Positions 26,711 to 33,746 of a DNA stretch of 64,000 nt are shown here, piece by piece. Made by a program: the position numbers and the translations under genes. The stretch is from Streptomyces sp. NBC_00287 (lineage in GTDB: Bacteria > Actinomycetota > Actinomycetes > Streptomycetales > Streptomycetaceae): contig NZ_CP108053.1 in the NCBI RefSeq assembly GCF_036173105.1, forward strand, positions 9,238,001-9,302,000, in the 5' to 3' direction. Each line of letters starts with the position of its first letter. The first letter of the stretch is position 1. The notes beneath the pieces are model-generated. The model was not told the DNA's origin, ran no database searches, and worked only from the letters and a program-made list of their open reading frames with translations.

Positions 26711-27202
26711 ATGGATCACATGGACGAACCGTCACCGTGGCTCGACACCGAGCAGCAGGAACTTTGGCAGGACCTTCTCAGCGTCGTGATCGCGCTGCCT
26801 TTGGCCCTGGACCGCCAGTTGCAGCGCGACGCGGGCATCTCGAACTTCGAGTACAGCGTGCTCGCCCGGTTGTCGATGGCGCATCAGGTCACCATGCGGC
26901 TCAGCGAGCTGGCCCGGGACTGCGGCAGCACTCTTCCGCGGATGTCGAAGCTGATGGACCGTTTTGAGGTGCGAGAGTGGATCGTTCGTCGAATCGACCC
27001 GAGCGACGGTCGCTACACCCTGGCCACGCTGACCGACAGTGGTCGGCAGAAGGTGGTCGACAGCGCGCCGGGGCATGTCGCGCAGGTGCGCCGACTCGTG
27101 TTCGACCCTCTGACCACTGCGCAGCGCCGCCAACTCGGCGCGGCGCTTTCCAGCGTCGCCGAGACCGTGCGGCGGGAGGCCGCCGGTGGTCCCACCGGGT
27201 GA
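26711..27202 (+). CDS. MarR-family transcriptional regulator
   Basis: A 163-residue winged-helix protein: WLDTEQQELWQDLLSVVIAL at the start, DAGISNFEYSVLARLSMAHQ, then MRLSELARDCGSTLPRMSKL as recognition helix and RRIDPSDGRYTLATLTDSG as the wing. No conserved reactive cysteine, so it likely binds a small phenolic ligand. The ATG at 26711 starts six bases after the third operator, and a second ATG at 26720 is also possible; there is almost no ribosome binding site, so the mRNA may have a very short leader. It most likely represses itself and the EthD-dioxygenase operon. Confidence 0.85.
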   Translation: MDHMDEPSPWLDTEQQELWQDLLSVVIALPLALDRQLQRDAGISNFEYSVLARLSMAHQVTMRLSELARDCGSTLPRMSKLMDRFEVREWIVRRIDPSDGRYTLATLTDSGRQKVVDSAPGHVAQVRRLVFDPLTTAQRRQLGAALSSVAETVRREAAGGPTG

Positions 27203-27239
27203 GTGCGCTCACCGCCCGCTCGGCGCGCCGGTCACCACG

Positions 27240-27420
27240 GCGGTACGAGCTGACCGCGTGGCCGTGCGGGTCGATCTCGGCGAGGGCATCGGCCACGTCC
27301 GCGGGCGCGATCGGCTGTACGAGTAGCGGTGGATCGTGGCGACGCCGTCCTGCTCGGTTCAGCTCGTCACCGTCGCGGCGAAGTCGTGGAACTGGGCCGC
27401 CGGAACGCGTCGTCAGCGAT
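27240..27420 (-). pseudogene. NmrA-like SDR fragment
   Basis: Leftward frames read AAQFHDFAATVT near 27370-27410, then PPLLVQPIAPADVADALAEI at about 27270-27330 in a second frame. This is the segment before the carboxyl domain in NmrA-type NAD(P)-binding proteins, where QPIAADDVA is very conserved. No upstream Rossmann motif is present nearby. A similar but separate NmrA-like relic is at 44.1-44.7 kb. Confidence 0.5.
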
Positions 27421-27587
27421 CCTGTGTCGCTGACGACGCCACCGTGGCATGGCCGGTCGTGCCACGCCCCCCTGGGCAACCTCGCCCAACGGCGGTGATC
27501 CGCCGGACGCCAGTCGTCCCGCCGTACTTGACTTGCGTGGAATCCTCGCGGCACGAGCGGAGTCACCCGGCGCAATGCACGCTCTGC

Positions 27588-27641
27588 CGACCTCGACCTC
27601 GACCTCGACCTCGACCTCGACCTCGCCCTCGACCTCGCCCT
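27588..27641. repeat. Hexanucleotide tandem repeat, nine units
   Basis: Six perfect CGACCT units are followed by CGCCCT, CGACCT, CGCCCT, giving nine 6-bp units. Translated leftward it yields a VEVEVEVE tract; rightward a TSTSTS tract. It is within a gene-poor stretch, and I see no intact gene through it. Such repeats vary in copy number by slippage. Confidence 0.9.
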
Positions 27642-27696
27642 CGACGGCGACGTCGGCAGCGAACGGCATCACGGTGTCGCACCCCAGCCAGCGACC

Positions 27697-28128
27697 TCAC
27701 TCCGGGAAGTTCAGCCCCACCGTGTAGGTACCGCCACCGCCAACCGCGGTCACGGCGAGGCGGTACCACGTGTAGCCCGCAACGTTGTGGGCGAGTTGCT
27801 TGTCCGCCCCGGCCTGTGGAGCGGAGCCCACGGTCTTCCAGCCCTCCGTTCCGAAGTGCTGCTGCACGTGCAGGGACAGCGTGGTGCCGTCAGGGCCGTC
27901 GAGGCAGGCGGTGGCCGTTCCGTCGTACAAGGGGAGGAAGTAGTTCCCGTTGGGCTCGATCTGCGTTTCCCCCTCCTTGATGTTCCAGCGCGTGACGTGC
28001 TCGTAGCCGGTCGTGCAGTCGATGGCGGTCTTCGCCGAGTCGGTGGCGCTCGCGGCCGGGACCGCCGTCATGCTGAGGGGCGCGGCGACAGCAGCGGCCG
28101 CGATGATGGTCCGACGGAGCTTCGTCAT
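27697..28128 (-). CDS. Small secreted protein, unknown
   Basis: A 143-residue protein with a textbook signal peptide (TIIAAAAVAAPLSMTAVPAA, cleavage at ASA near residue 28). The mature 115 residues contain IDCTTGYEHVTRWNIKEGET, DGTATACLDGPDGTTLSLHV and YTWYRLAVTAVGGGGTYTVG, a probable beta-sandwich with two cysteines. No family assigned. A perfect 19-bp palindrome matching those in the neighbouring catabolic cluster lies about 100 bp upstream, so it may belong to the same regulon. Confidence 0.75.
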   Translation of the reverse strand: MTKLRRTIIAAAAVAAPLSMTAVPAASATDSAKTAIDCTTGYEHVTRWNIKEGETQIEPNGNYFLPLYDGTATACLDGPDGTTLSLHVQQHFGTEGWKTVGSAPQAGADKQLAHNVAGYTWYRLAVTAVGGGGTYTVGLNFPE

Positions 28129-28230
28129 GCGAGAACACCCTTTCTCATCCGGGAACTTCGGGGTTCGTGGCGCCGGACGTCGGACGTCCGGGCGCTGGGC
28201 CGGGGATGGCAGGCCAGGTGTGCAGCATCA

Positions 28231-28249
28231 AGTCCCGCTGAGCGGGACT
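28231..28249. promoter_or_regulatory. IclR-type palindrome, copy 1
   Basis: AGTCCCGCTGAGCGGGACT is a perfect 19-bp inverted repeat between the ring-cleavage dioxygenase stop (28285) and the secreted-protein start (28128). It shares its core with sites at 32391 and 33173. It could also form an 8-bp hairpin with a 3-base loop and act as the operon terminator, so both readings remain open. Confidence 0.65.
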
Positions 28250-28284
28250 GCGGTGAGCCGAGCGCCGCCTTGTCTTCGGCGCGA

Positions 28285-29220
28285 TCAGTCGAGTTGAAAG
28301 GTCGTTCCGATGCCCATCCCCGTGATCCATTCGGGGACCGGCTCGTAGCTCGTCCACACCAGGGGCGTACGTGCGGCGGCGAGGCCGATCAGCCAGGTGC
28401 GGATCTCGTGCCCGCCACTGCCCGCCCGGTCCTCGAGGCCCTCGTCGCCCAGGACGGTGACGGGTGTGAGGTCGGTGGACATGAGCTGTTCGAGGAACCA
28501 GGCGTCCCACGCGGCGTTGACGCGCGCGTGGGGGTCACCGCCCATGGCACGGACCCGGGGTTCGCGCGCGGCAGCGAAGGCGTGGACGTCCTGGCGCCCA
28601 TGGATCAGTGCCTCGCGTCGGTCCGCCGCGATCGAAGGGTCGCGGGGGTCGTTGGACGGCAGCCAGTGGGAGAGCCCGCCACTGGCGATCAGGAGCACCC
28701 GTCCCGCGAACGTGGAGTCGCGGATCGCGGTGCCCAGCGCTGCGCCGAGGAGGGCGCAGCGCTTCAGGCCCGGCAGCGGTGGGGCGGCGGTGTTGACGAC
28801 CAGGGGCACCATCGGGATGCCGGCCTCGCCGGACACCATCTCGTAGCTCTGTACGAGGCCGTGGTCGACGGTGAGCGCGTAGGACAGTGACAGGTCGAAG
28901 CCCGCCTCCGTCAGCCCGTCCCTGATCGACCAGGCCAGCCGCGAGGCGACGGGCAGCGAGCCCGCTCTGCTGCCGAAGTCGCCGAATCCGACGGCTTCCT
29001 CGACACCGAGTACGAAGGGAGGCATCACGTCGTAGAAGTTCGCGTGGAAGTGATCGGGGCCGATGACGACGACGGCGTCGGGGGCCAGGCGGGCGACAGT
29101 CTCGGTCACCCGGGCGGCTGCGGCGAGGAACGCACCGCCGGGCTGCGACGGCCCGCTCGGGGGGAGCAGGGTGGCGAACGGCGAGTGGGACATTCCGACG
29201 AGGCCGATGATCTCGCTCAT
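28285..29220 (-). CDS. MhpB-like extradiol dioxygenase (LigB superfamily)
   Basis: A 311-residue protein close to 2,3-dihydroxyphenylpropionate 1,2-dioxygenase. His12 (GMSHSPF), His57 and His59 (GPDHFHANF) are placed as metal ligands; His120 (TVDHGLV) and His185 (GGLSHWL) match the two conserved catalytic histidines of E. coli MhpB. It would open a catechol ring with Fe(II) and oxygen. The ATG at 29220 overlaps the upstream hydrolase stop by four bases (ATGA), so translation is coupled. Ring substrate is not deducible beyond a substituted catechol. Confidence 0.88.
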   Translation of the reverse strand: MSEIIGLVGMSHSPFATLLPPSGPSQPGGAFLAAAARVTETVARLAPDAVVVIGPDHFHANFYDVMPPFVLGVEEAVGFGDFGSRAGSLPVASRLAWSIRDGLTEAGFDLSLSYALTVDHGLVQSYEMVSGEAGIPMVPLVVNTAAPPLPGLKRCALLGAALGTAIRDSTFAGRVLLIASGGLSHWLPSNDPRDPSIAADRREALIHGRQDVHAFAAAREPRVRAMGGDPHARVNAAWDAWFLEQLMSTDLTPVTVLGDEGLEDRAGSGGHEIRTWLIGLAAARTPLVWTSYEPVPEWITGMGIGTTFQLD

Positions 29221-30095
29221 GCCGGTGCCTTCCCCAGGAGCAGGAAGTCACGGTGCGCCCGCAGGTATGCGTCCGGCTTCTCCCACTGCGGCCAGTGGCC
29301 CGCGTCCGCGATCACGTGCAGCCGGGCGTCGGGCAGCCAGTCCAGGAGCAGCTCGGCCTCGTCGAGCCCGCCCGTCGGGTCGTGCTCGGTCCACAACAAC
29401 AGGGTGGGCGCGGCGATGGCGGAGACCCAGGCCGGGTCCCAGGCGAAGTCCTTGCGCACCTCGGGGTCTTGGAGGACGAGGATGTTGTCGACCGCTCGTA
29501 AGAACCCGGGGCGGCTGTAGACCGCGCGCCGCAGGTTCACCAGTTCGTCGGTCACCATCTCCTTGTGGTGGAACAGGAACTCCACCCGCTGGCGGACCGT
29601 CGCGTCGTCGGGGTTGTGGACGGCGGCCAGGGTGCTCTCCCGCATCCGGGCCATCACCTCGGGCTTGCCGGTGATGTTTCCGGGTGTGTTCAGCACCAGG
29701 CGGCTCACCCGCTCCGGATGGTGCGCCGCCGTCCAGGCGACCACCCATCCGCCGAGCGACTCGCCCGACAGGTGCGCCGCGCCGATGCCGAGGGCGTCCA
29801 TCAGACCGAGCAGATGGCCGGAGAGGACATCGATCGTGTACGGCGTGTCGGGCAGGTCGGACCAGCCGTGCCCCACCATGTCGTACGCGGTGACACGGAA
29901 GTCCTCGGCGAGCCCCGCGATGTCGCGGGCGTAGGCCTCCAGGTGTCCGCCGGTGCCGTGCAGCAGGATGAGGTCGGGTCCGGACCCGGCTTGAAGGATC
30001 CGGGTGCGGACGCCGTTGACGTCCACGTGGCGCACCTCGTGGTCGACGTCGGCGAGTTCGCCCCAGATGCTGATGTGCGCGGGCAGTTCGTTCAT
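29217..30095 (-). CDS. MhpC-like C-C bond hydrolase
   Basis: A 292-residue alpha/beta hydrolase with an oxyanion HGTGG motif at residues 46-50 and a triad of Ser113 (SGESLGG), Asp239 (TEHDPTG) and His267 (DAGHWPQWEKP), the pattern of meta-cleavage product hydrolases. It should split the ring-opened diketone made by the adjacent dioxygenase. Start and stop both overlap neighbours by four bases, placing it inside a tightly coupled operon. The chain has no signal peptide, so it acts in the cytoplasm. Confidence 0.9.
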   Translation of the reverse strand: MNELPAHISIWGELADVDHEVRHVDVNGVRTRILQAGSGPDLILLHGTGGHLEAYARDIAGLAEDFRVTAYDMVGHGWSDLPDTPYTIDVLSGHLLGLMDALGIGAAHLSGESLGGWVVAWTAAHHPERVSRLVLNTPGNITGKPEVMARMRESTLAAVHNPDDATVRQRVEFLFHHKEMVTDELVNLRRAVYSRPGFLRAVDNILVLQDPEVRKDFAWDPAWVSAIAAPTLLLWTEHDPTGGLDEAELLLDWLPDARLHVIADAGHWPQWEKPDAYLRAHRDFLLLGKAPA

Positions 30096-30595
30096 GACGT
30101 GTCTCCCCCGAAGCGGTTGCGGGCCTCCTCGACGGTCGCGAGACCGGCGCTCTGCCGTCGGCCGACGCCCAGCAGGCCGAGCAGGCGGGAGTTCTCGATG
30201 GTCAGGAACTCGACCGGATGCCGTGTGGAGTCGTTGTAGTGGCGATGCCACGTCCACGGCGGCGTGTAGATGAAGTCGCCGGTCGACCAGGGAGCCGTCT
30301 CGTCCTCGATCTCGCTGTGGCCTTCGCCGGAGATGACGAAGTGCACCGTCTCGTGGTGGTGCCGTTGCATGTCCGAACTCAGTCCCGGCGGGATCGTCTG
30401 CCGGAAGATCTCGAACGTGGTGGTGGGCAGTTTGCCGGCGATGGACAAGGTGGTCGGGTTGTGGACCTGGTCGGCCGGCAGTTGCTCCAGTTCGGCGGCC
30501 TTCACGACGACCGGGCTCGCGGCGCTCGGCCGCACCCGGTCGGTTATCGCGCCGAGGAAGTCGGCCATGCTGAAGTGAGATCCGGACTCGGCCAT
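30092..30595 (-). CDS. Cupin-domain protein
   Basis: A 167-residue protein with one cupin barrel: motif 1 MQRHHHETVHFVISGEGHSE with three adjacent histidines and a downstream Glu, and motif 2 STGDFIYTPPWTWHRHYND. It resembles the metal-binding half of gentisate-type dioxygenases and could be a mononuclear metal enzyme or an isomerase. The ATG overlaps the SDR stop (TGATG), and its end overlaps the hydrolase start by four bases. Its role in the pathway is not established. Confidence 0.85.
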   Translation of the reverse strand: MAESGSHFSMADFLGAITDRVRPSAASPVVVKAAELEQLPADQVHNPTTLSIAGKLPTTTFEIFRQTIPPGLSSDMQRHHHETVHFVISGEGHSEIEDETAPWSTGDFIYTPPWTWHRHYNDSTRHPVEFLTIENSRLLGLLGVGRRQSAGLATVEEARNRFGGDTS

Positions 30596-31365
30596 CAGAT
30601 CGTCTCCGTCCTTCCGCCGTCGACCGTCAGTACGGTCCCGTTGACGTAACTCGCGGCCGGGGAGGCCAGGAAGGCCACGGCCGCCCCGATCTCCTCGGGC
30701 TGTGCGGTGCGGGCCGCGGGGATGGCCGCCGTGTCCTCGGCGTCGAGTGCCGCGAAAGCGCTGCCTGTTGACCGGGCGCGGTTCTCGAGGATCTCGCGGC
30801 GTCGTTCGGTGGCGGTGGCCCCTGGCGCGACGCAGTTGACCGTCACGCCCTTGGCCGCGAACTCCCGCGCGAGCAGCTTGGCGGCCGCCGTCACGGCCGA
30901 CCTGAGCACGACGGATGTGGCGAGGTCGGGCTGCGGCTGCCGTACCGCCGTGGACGTCACGAACACCACGCGGCCGAAACCCCGCGCGGCCATGTGCGGC
31001 AGGGCGATCTGGGCGAGCCGCAGCGGCCCGCGCAGCAACAGGTCGAACGCCTCCTGCCACTGCTGGTCCGTGACCTCCAGGACCCGGCCGGGCGGCGGGC
31101 CGCCCGCGTTGAGGACCAGGACGTCGAGCGAGCCGAAGCGGTCCTCGGTCTCACGGACCGCCCTCTCCGCCGCGCCGGGGTCGGACATGTCGCTCACCAG
31201 GGGGTGTACGGCTGCCCCCGTGCGCAGGCGCAGCCCCGAGGCGGCGGAGTCGAGCGCATCGGCGCGGCGCCCGGTGATGACGACGCGGTGCCCGGCGCGC
31301 GCCAGTTCCTCGGCGGCCGCCCGGCCGATGCCGGCAGCGCCACCTCCGACGAGCGCGGTTCGCAC
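30595..31365 (-). CDS. Atypical short-chain dehydrogenase (SDR)
   Basis: A 256-residue Rossmann protein with GGGAAGIG at residues 7-14, NAGG at 86-89 and a carboxyl tail PAASYVNGTVLTVDGGRTET, all standard for SDRs. The catalytic Tyr-x-x-x-Lys is absent: in place of Tyr there is Ser151, followed by VVLRSAVTAAAKLLARE. Some annotated 3-oxoacyl reductase-like proteins show the same loss, so the protein may be non-classical. It begins the operon with a GTG start at 31365. A complete IS element lies about 100 bp upstream and separates it from the likely operator. Confidence 0.85.
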   Translation of the reverse strand: MRTALVGGGAAGIGRAAAEELARAGHRVVITGRRADALDSAASGLRLRTGAAVHPLVSDMSDPGAAERAVRETEDRFGSLDVLVLNAGGPPPGRVLEVTDQQWQEAFDLLLRGPLRLAQIALPHMAARGFGRVVFVTSTAVRQPQPDLATSVVLRSAVTAAAKLLAREFAAKGVTVNCVAPGATATERRREILENRARSTGSAFAALDAEDTAAIPAARTAQPEEIGAAVAFLASPAASYVNGTVLTVDGGRTETI

Positions 31366-31511
31366 AGCATGCGCGGGAGGCGTGGACGCGAAGTGCGCGG
31401 GAGAGGTACGAGCGGTGATGGCCGGCCTCCTCGATCCGTCCTCTGGGCTGCGGGCCGCAGCGGCCTTAGAGGTCCTAACAGAAGCTGTTGATCATGTGAC
31501 CTTCGGCTTGG

Positions 31512-32347
31512 ATGGTCGTTGGTCTGGTCGTGGGAAAGCGACAGTCGCGGCCTTGGATCGTGTCGGATGAACTGTGGTCGCTCATCGAGCCGTTGCTGCC
31601 CGAGCCGGGGCCGAAGCTGGTGGAGGGCCGGCCGCGGGTACCGGACCGGCAGGCCTTGTGCGGGATCCTGTTCGTGCTGCACACCGGCATCCAATGGGAG
31701 TACCTCCCACAGGAGTTGGGCTTCGGCTCGGGCATGACGTGCTGGCGGCGGCTGGCCGCCTGGAACGAGGCCGGCGTGTGGGACGAACTGCACCTGATAC
31801 TGCTGAAGAAGCTGCGGGTAGCGAAGAAGCTGGACTGGTCGCGGGCGGTGATCGACTCCTCCCACGTGCGGGCCGCTCGGCGCGGCCCAAAAGCGGCCCC
31901 AGCCCGGTCGACCGCGCACGGCCGGGCAGCAAGCACCACGTCCTCACCGACGCCCAGGGCATCCCGCTCGCGGTGTCCCTGACCGGCGGAAACCGCAACG
32001 ACGTCACGCAGTTGCTGCCCCTGCTGGACAAGGTCCCGGCCGTGGCCGGCGTCGTCGGCCGGCCCCGACGCAGACCCGATGCGCTCCTCGCCGACCGCGG
32101 CTACGACCACGACAAGTACCGCCGATTGCTCTGGGCCCGCGGCATCCGTCCGGTCATCGCCGAACGAGGACAGGAACACGGCAGCGGCCTGGGCATGTTC
32201 CGCTATGTGGTCGAGCGCACGATCGCCTGGCTGCACGGTTTCCGCCGCCTGCGGATCCGCTGGGAACGACGCGACGACATCCACGAAGCCTTCCTCGGCC
32301 TCGCCACCTGCCTCATCACCCACCGCCACGTCCAACGCCTTTGTTAG
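31512..32347 (+). CDS. IS427-group transposase made by -1 frameshifting
   Basis: The first frame (31512 to about 31892) encodes IVSDELWSLIEPLLPEPGPK, GILFVLHTGIQWEYLPQELG and LDWSRAVIDSSHVRAARRGP with the first catalytic Asp. At 31886-31892 the heptamer CCCAAAA (C CCA AAA in frame) is a canonical slippery site. Slipping back one base continues into KSGPSPVDRARPGSKHHVLT, ALLADRGYDHDKYRRLL with the second Asp, and WLHGFRRLRIRWERRDDIHE to a stop at 32347. This is how IS427-group elements usually express a full transposase of about 278 residues. Confidence 0.9.
31886..31892 (+). promoter_or_regulatory. Programmed -1 frameshift heptamer
   Basis: CCCAAAA is read C CCA AAA in the first transposase frame, fitting X XXY YYZ. 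A slip to CCC AAA joins the two frames exactly where the DDE domain must continue. A downstream GC-rich region could supply a stimulatory stem. Confidence 0.8.
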
Positions 32348-32387
32348 GACCTCTTAGCCTGACTCGGGTGGACATCCGGAGCCAACA

Positions 32388-33155
32388 ATGAGTCCCACTG
32401 AGCGGGACGATCCTTCAGGGGGCATGGGCGGGCTCGACCGCGCGGCGGCCATTCTCGGTGCCTTCGACGCCAAGCACCGCGAGCTGACCCTCGCTTCGCT
32501 GGTCGCGCGGTGCGGCCTGCCCCGCTCGACGACCCACCGCATCGCCGACCGTATGCTCAAGCTCGGCTGGCTGGACAAGCCGCACGGGCGCTACCGCATC
32601 GGCAACCGCCTCTTCGAAATCTCCAGCCTGGCCCCGATCAAGCACGAACTACGTGAAGCCGTACTGCCGTTCCTCCAGGACCTGCACCACGCGACCAAGG
32701 CCACCGTGCAACTCGGCGTGCTGGAGGGCACCCAGATCCTGGTGGTGGAGCGGATCACCGGGCACCGGCCGATGCCCATGCTGTCCCAGGCGGGCGGCAT
32801 CATCCCCGCGTACTGCTCGGGTTTGGGGCGTGCGATCCTCGCCTACGCCGAACCTGCGACCGTCGACGCGGTGCTGAGTTCGGAGCTGCCGCGCAGGACG
32901 CCTCGTACCCTGACCAGGCCGTTGGCCATCAGGCGGGAGCTGGCTTCGATCCCGACACGGGGCTGGGCGGTCGACCGCGAGGAGGGCGTGATCGGCGTGA
33001 GCTGCGTGGGCGCTCCGGTCTTCGGCCCGCTCGGCGACGTGGTGGCCGCCGTGTCCGCGACCGGACCCAACCACCTGATCCGCGCGGACCGCATCGGGCC
33101 GGCCGTACGGCTGGCCGCCGCCGCGGCGTCCCGCGCCTACTCCACCCGTCGCTGA
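32388..33155 (+). CDS. IclR-family transcriptional regulator
   Basis: A 255-residue regulator. The amino winged helix is GLDRAAAILGAFDAKHRELT then LVARCGLPRSTTHRIADRML, the carboxyl half is the IclR ligand-binding domain (TVQLGVLEGTQILVVERITG, AYCSGLGRAILAYAEPATVD, DREEGVIGVSCVGAPVFGPL). IclR proteins in this setting usually sense aromatic acids or pathway intermediates. Its first codons overlap one of three matching palindromes, so autoregulation is likely, with the SDR operon on one side and the cupin-monooxygenase genes on the other as targets. Confidence 0.92.
   Translation: MSPTERDDPSGGMGGLDRAAAILGAFDAKHRELTLASLVARCGLPRSTTHRIADRMLKLGWLDKPHGRYRIGNRLFEISSLAPIKHELREAVLPFLQDLHHATKATVQLGVLEGTQILVVERITGHRPMPMLSQAGGIIPAYCSGLGRAILAYAEPATVDAVLSSELPRRTPRTLTRPLAIRRELASIPTRGWAVDREEGVIGVSCVGAPVFGPLGDVVAAVSATGPNHLIRADRIGPAVRLAAAAASRAYSTRR
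32391..32409. promoter_or_regulatory. IclR-type palindrome, copy 2
   Basis: AGTCCCACTGAGCGGGACG matches copy 1 at 17 of 19 positions and overlaps codons 2-8 of the IclR gene. Without the IS element and its duplication the site would be only about 140 bp from the SDR start. Confidence 0.75.
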
Positions 33156-33172
33156 CCCGGCACCGAAGTCCA

Positions 33173-33191
33173 AGTCCCAGTGAGCGGGACG
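33173..33191. promoter_or_regulatory. IclR-type palindrome, copy 3
   Basis: AGTCCCAGTGAGCGGGACG is the third copy, 18 bp after the IclR stop and 87 bp before the GTG of the second cupin gene, where it could control the cupin-monooxygenase unit. Confidence 0.75.
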
Positions 33192-33278
33192 CGTCGTTGC
33201 GGAACTCCCGGGCCGCCCCCACGCTGTGGTGTCAGACACACCGCGAAGTGGCGGTGCGGTGGCCTCAAGGAGACGACG

Positions 33279-33743
33279 GTGACTCTAGGTGGTGGCTACA
33301 TGTTGCCTTCGCGCGGCGGACGCGCGATCGCGGCGATCGGGCTCGGGATCACGGTCAAGACCGACGGTAAGTCGACCCATGACGCCTACTCGATGTTCGA
33401 GTACGCCGTACCCCCGCGTACCGACGGCCCACCCCCGCACGTCCACACCCGCGAAGACGAGTCCTTCATCTGTCTCGCCGGACGGCTCGATGTCCACCTC
33501 GGCGGCGAGGACTTCGTCCTGGAGCACGGCGACTATCTGTTCCTGCCGCGCGATGTGACACATGCCTTCCGCAATCCGTACGACGAGGAGTCGAGGGTCG
33601 TCTCCGTGGTCTCGCCCGCCGGTCTGGAGGACTACTACCAGGCGCTCGCGGACATGCCTCCCGGGCCCAAGGACATCCGGGTGATGACACGCATCATGGC
33701 CGACTTCGGCATCGAGTTGCGCCTTCCGCCCGAGGCCCGGTGA
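33279..33743 (+). CDS. Cupin-domain protein
   Basis: A 154-residue single-domain cupin: motif 1 GPPPHVHTREDESFICLAGR and motif 2 HGDYLFLPRDVTHAFRNPYD hold the His-x-His, Glu and His metal ligands. The carboxyl tail (KDIRVMTRIMADFGIELRLP) is typical of quercetinase-like or unknown cupins. The GTG at 33279 is chosen because AAGGAG lies six bases upstream. The monooxygenase gene starts three bases after its stop, so the two are certainly one transcription unit. Confidence 0.85.
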   Translation: MTLGGGYMLPSRGGRAIAAIGLGITVKTDGKSTHDAYSMFEYAVPPRTDGPPPHVHTREDESFICLAGRLDVHLGGEDFVLEHGDYLFLPRDVTHAFRNPYDEESRVVSVVSPAGLEDYYQALADMPPGPKDIRVMTRIMADFGIELRLPPEAR

Positions 33744-33746
33744 GCC

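Larger units (their letters stand above)
31469..32353 (+). mobile_element. Complete IS5-family (IS427 group) element, 885 bp
   Basis: Inverted ends begin GAGGTCCTAACA on the left (31469) and finish TGTTAGGACCTC on the right (32353). The element is flanked by TTA at 31466-31468 and 32354-32356, the three-base target duplication expected of the group (TNA). It carries a two-frame transposase joined by a slippery site. Fresh duplication, intact ends and an intact coding region suggest recent insertion. It separates the SDR operon from the IclR gene. Confidence 0.93.

Noticed and set aside
27588..27641. Tandem repeat considered as a CRISPR array
   Set aside because: Units are 6 bp with no spacers, and there are no cas genes in the window.
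27367..27672. Leftward open frame with an acidic VEVEVE tract, as a gene
   Set aside because: It exists only because the hexanucleotide repeat is open in that frame; no ribosome binding site, and the rest has no protein character.
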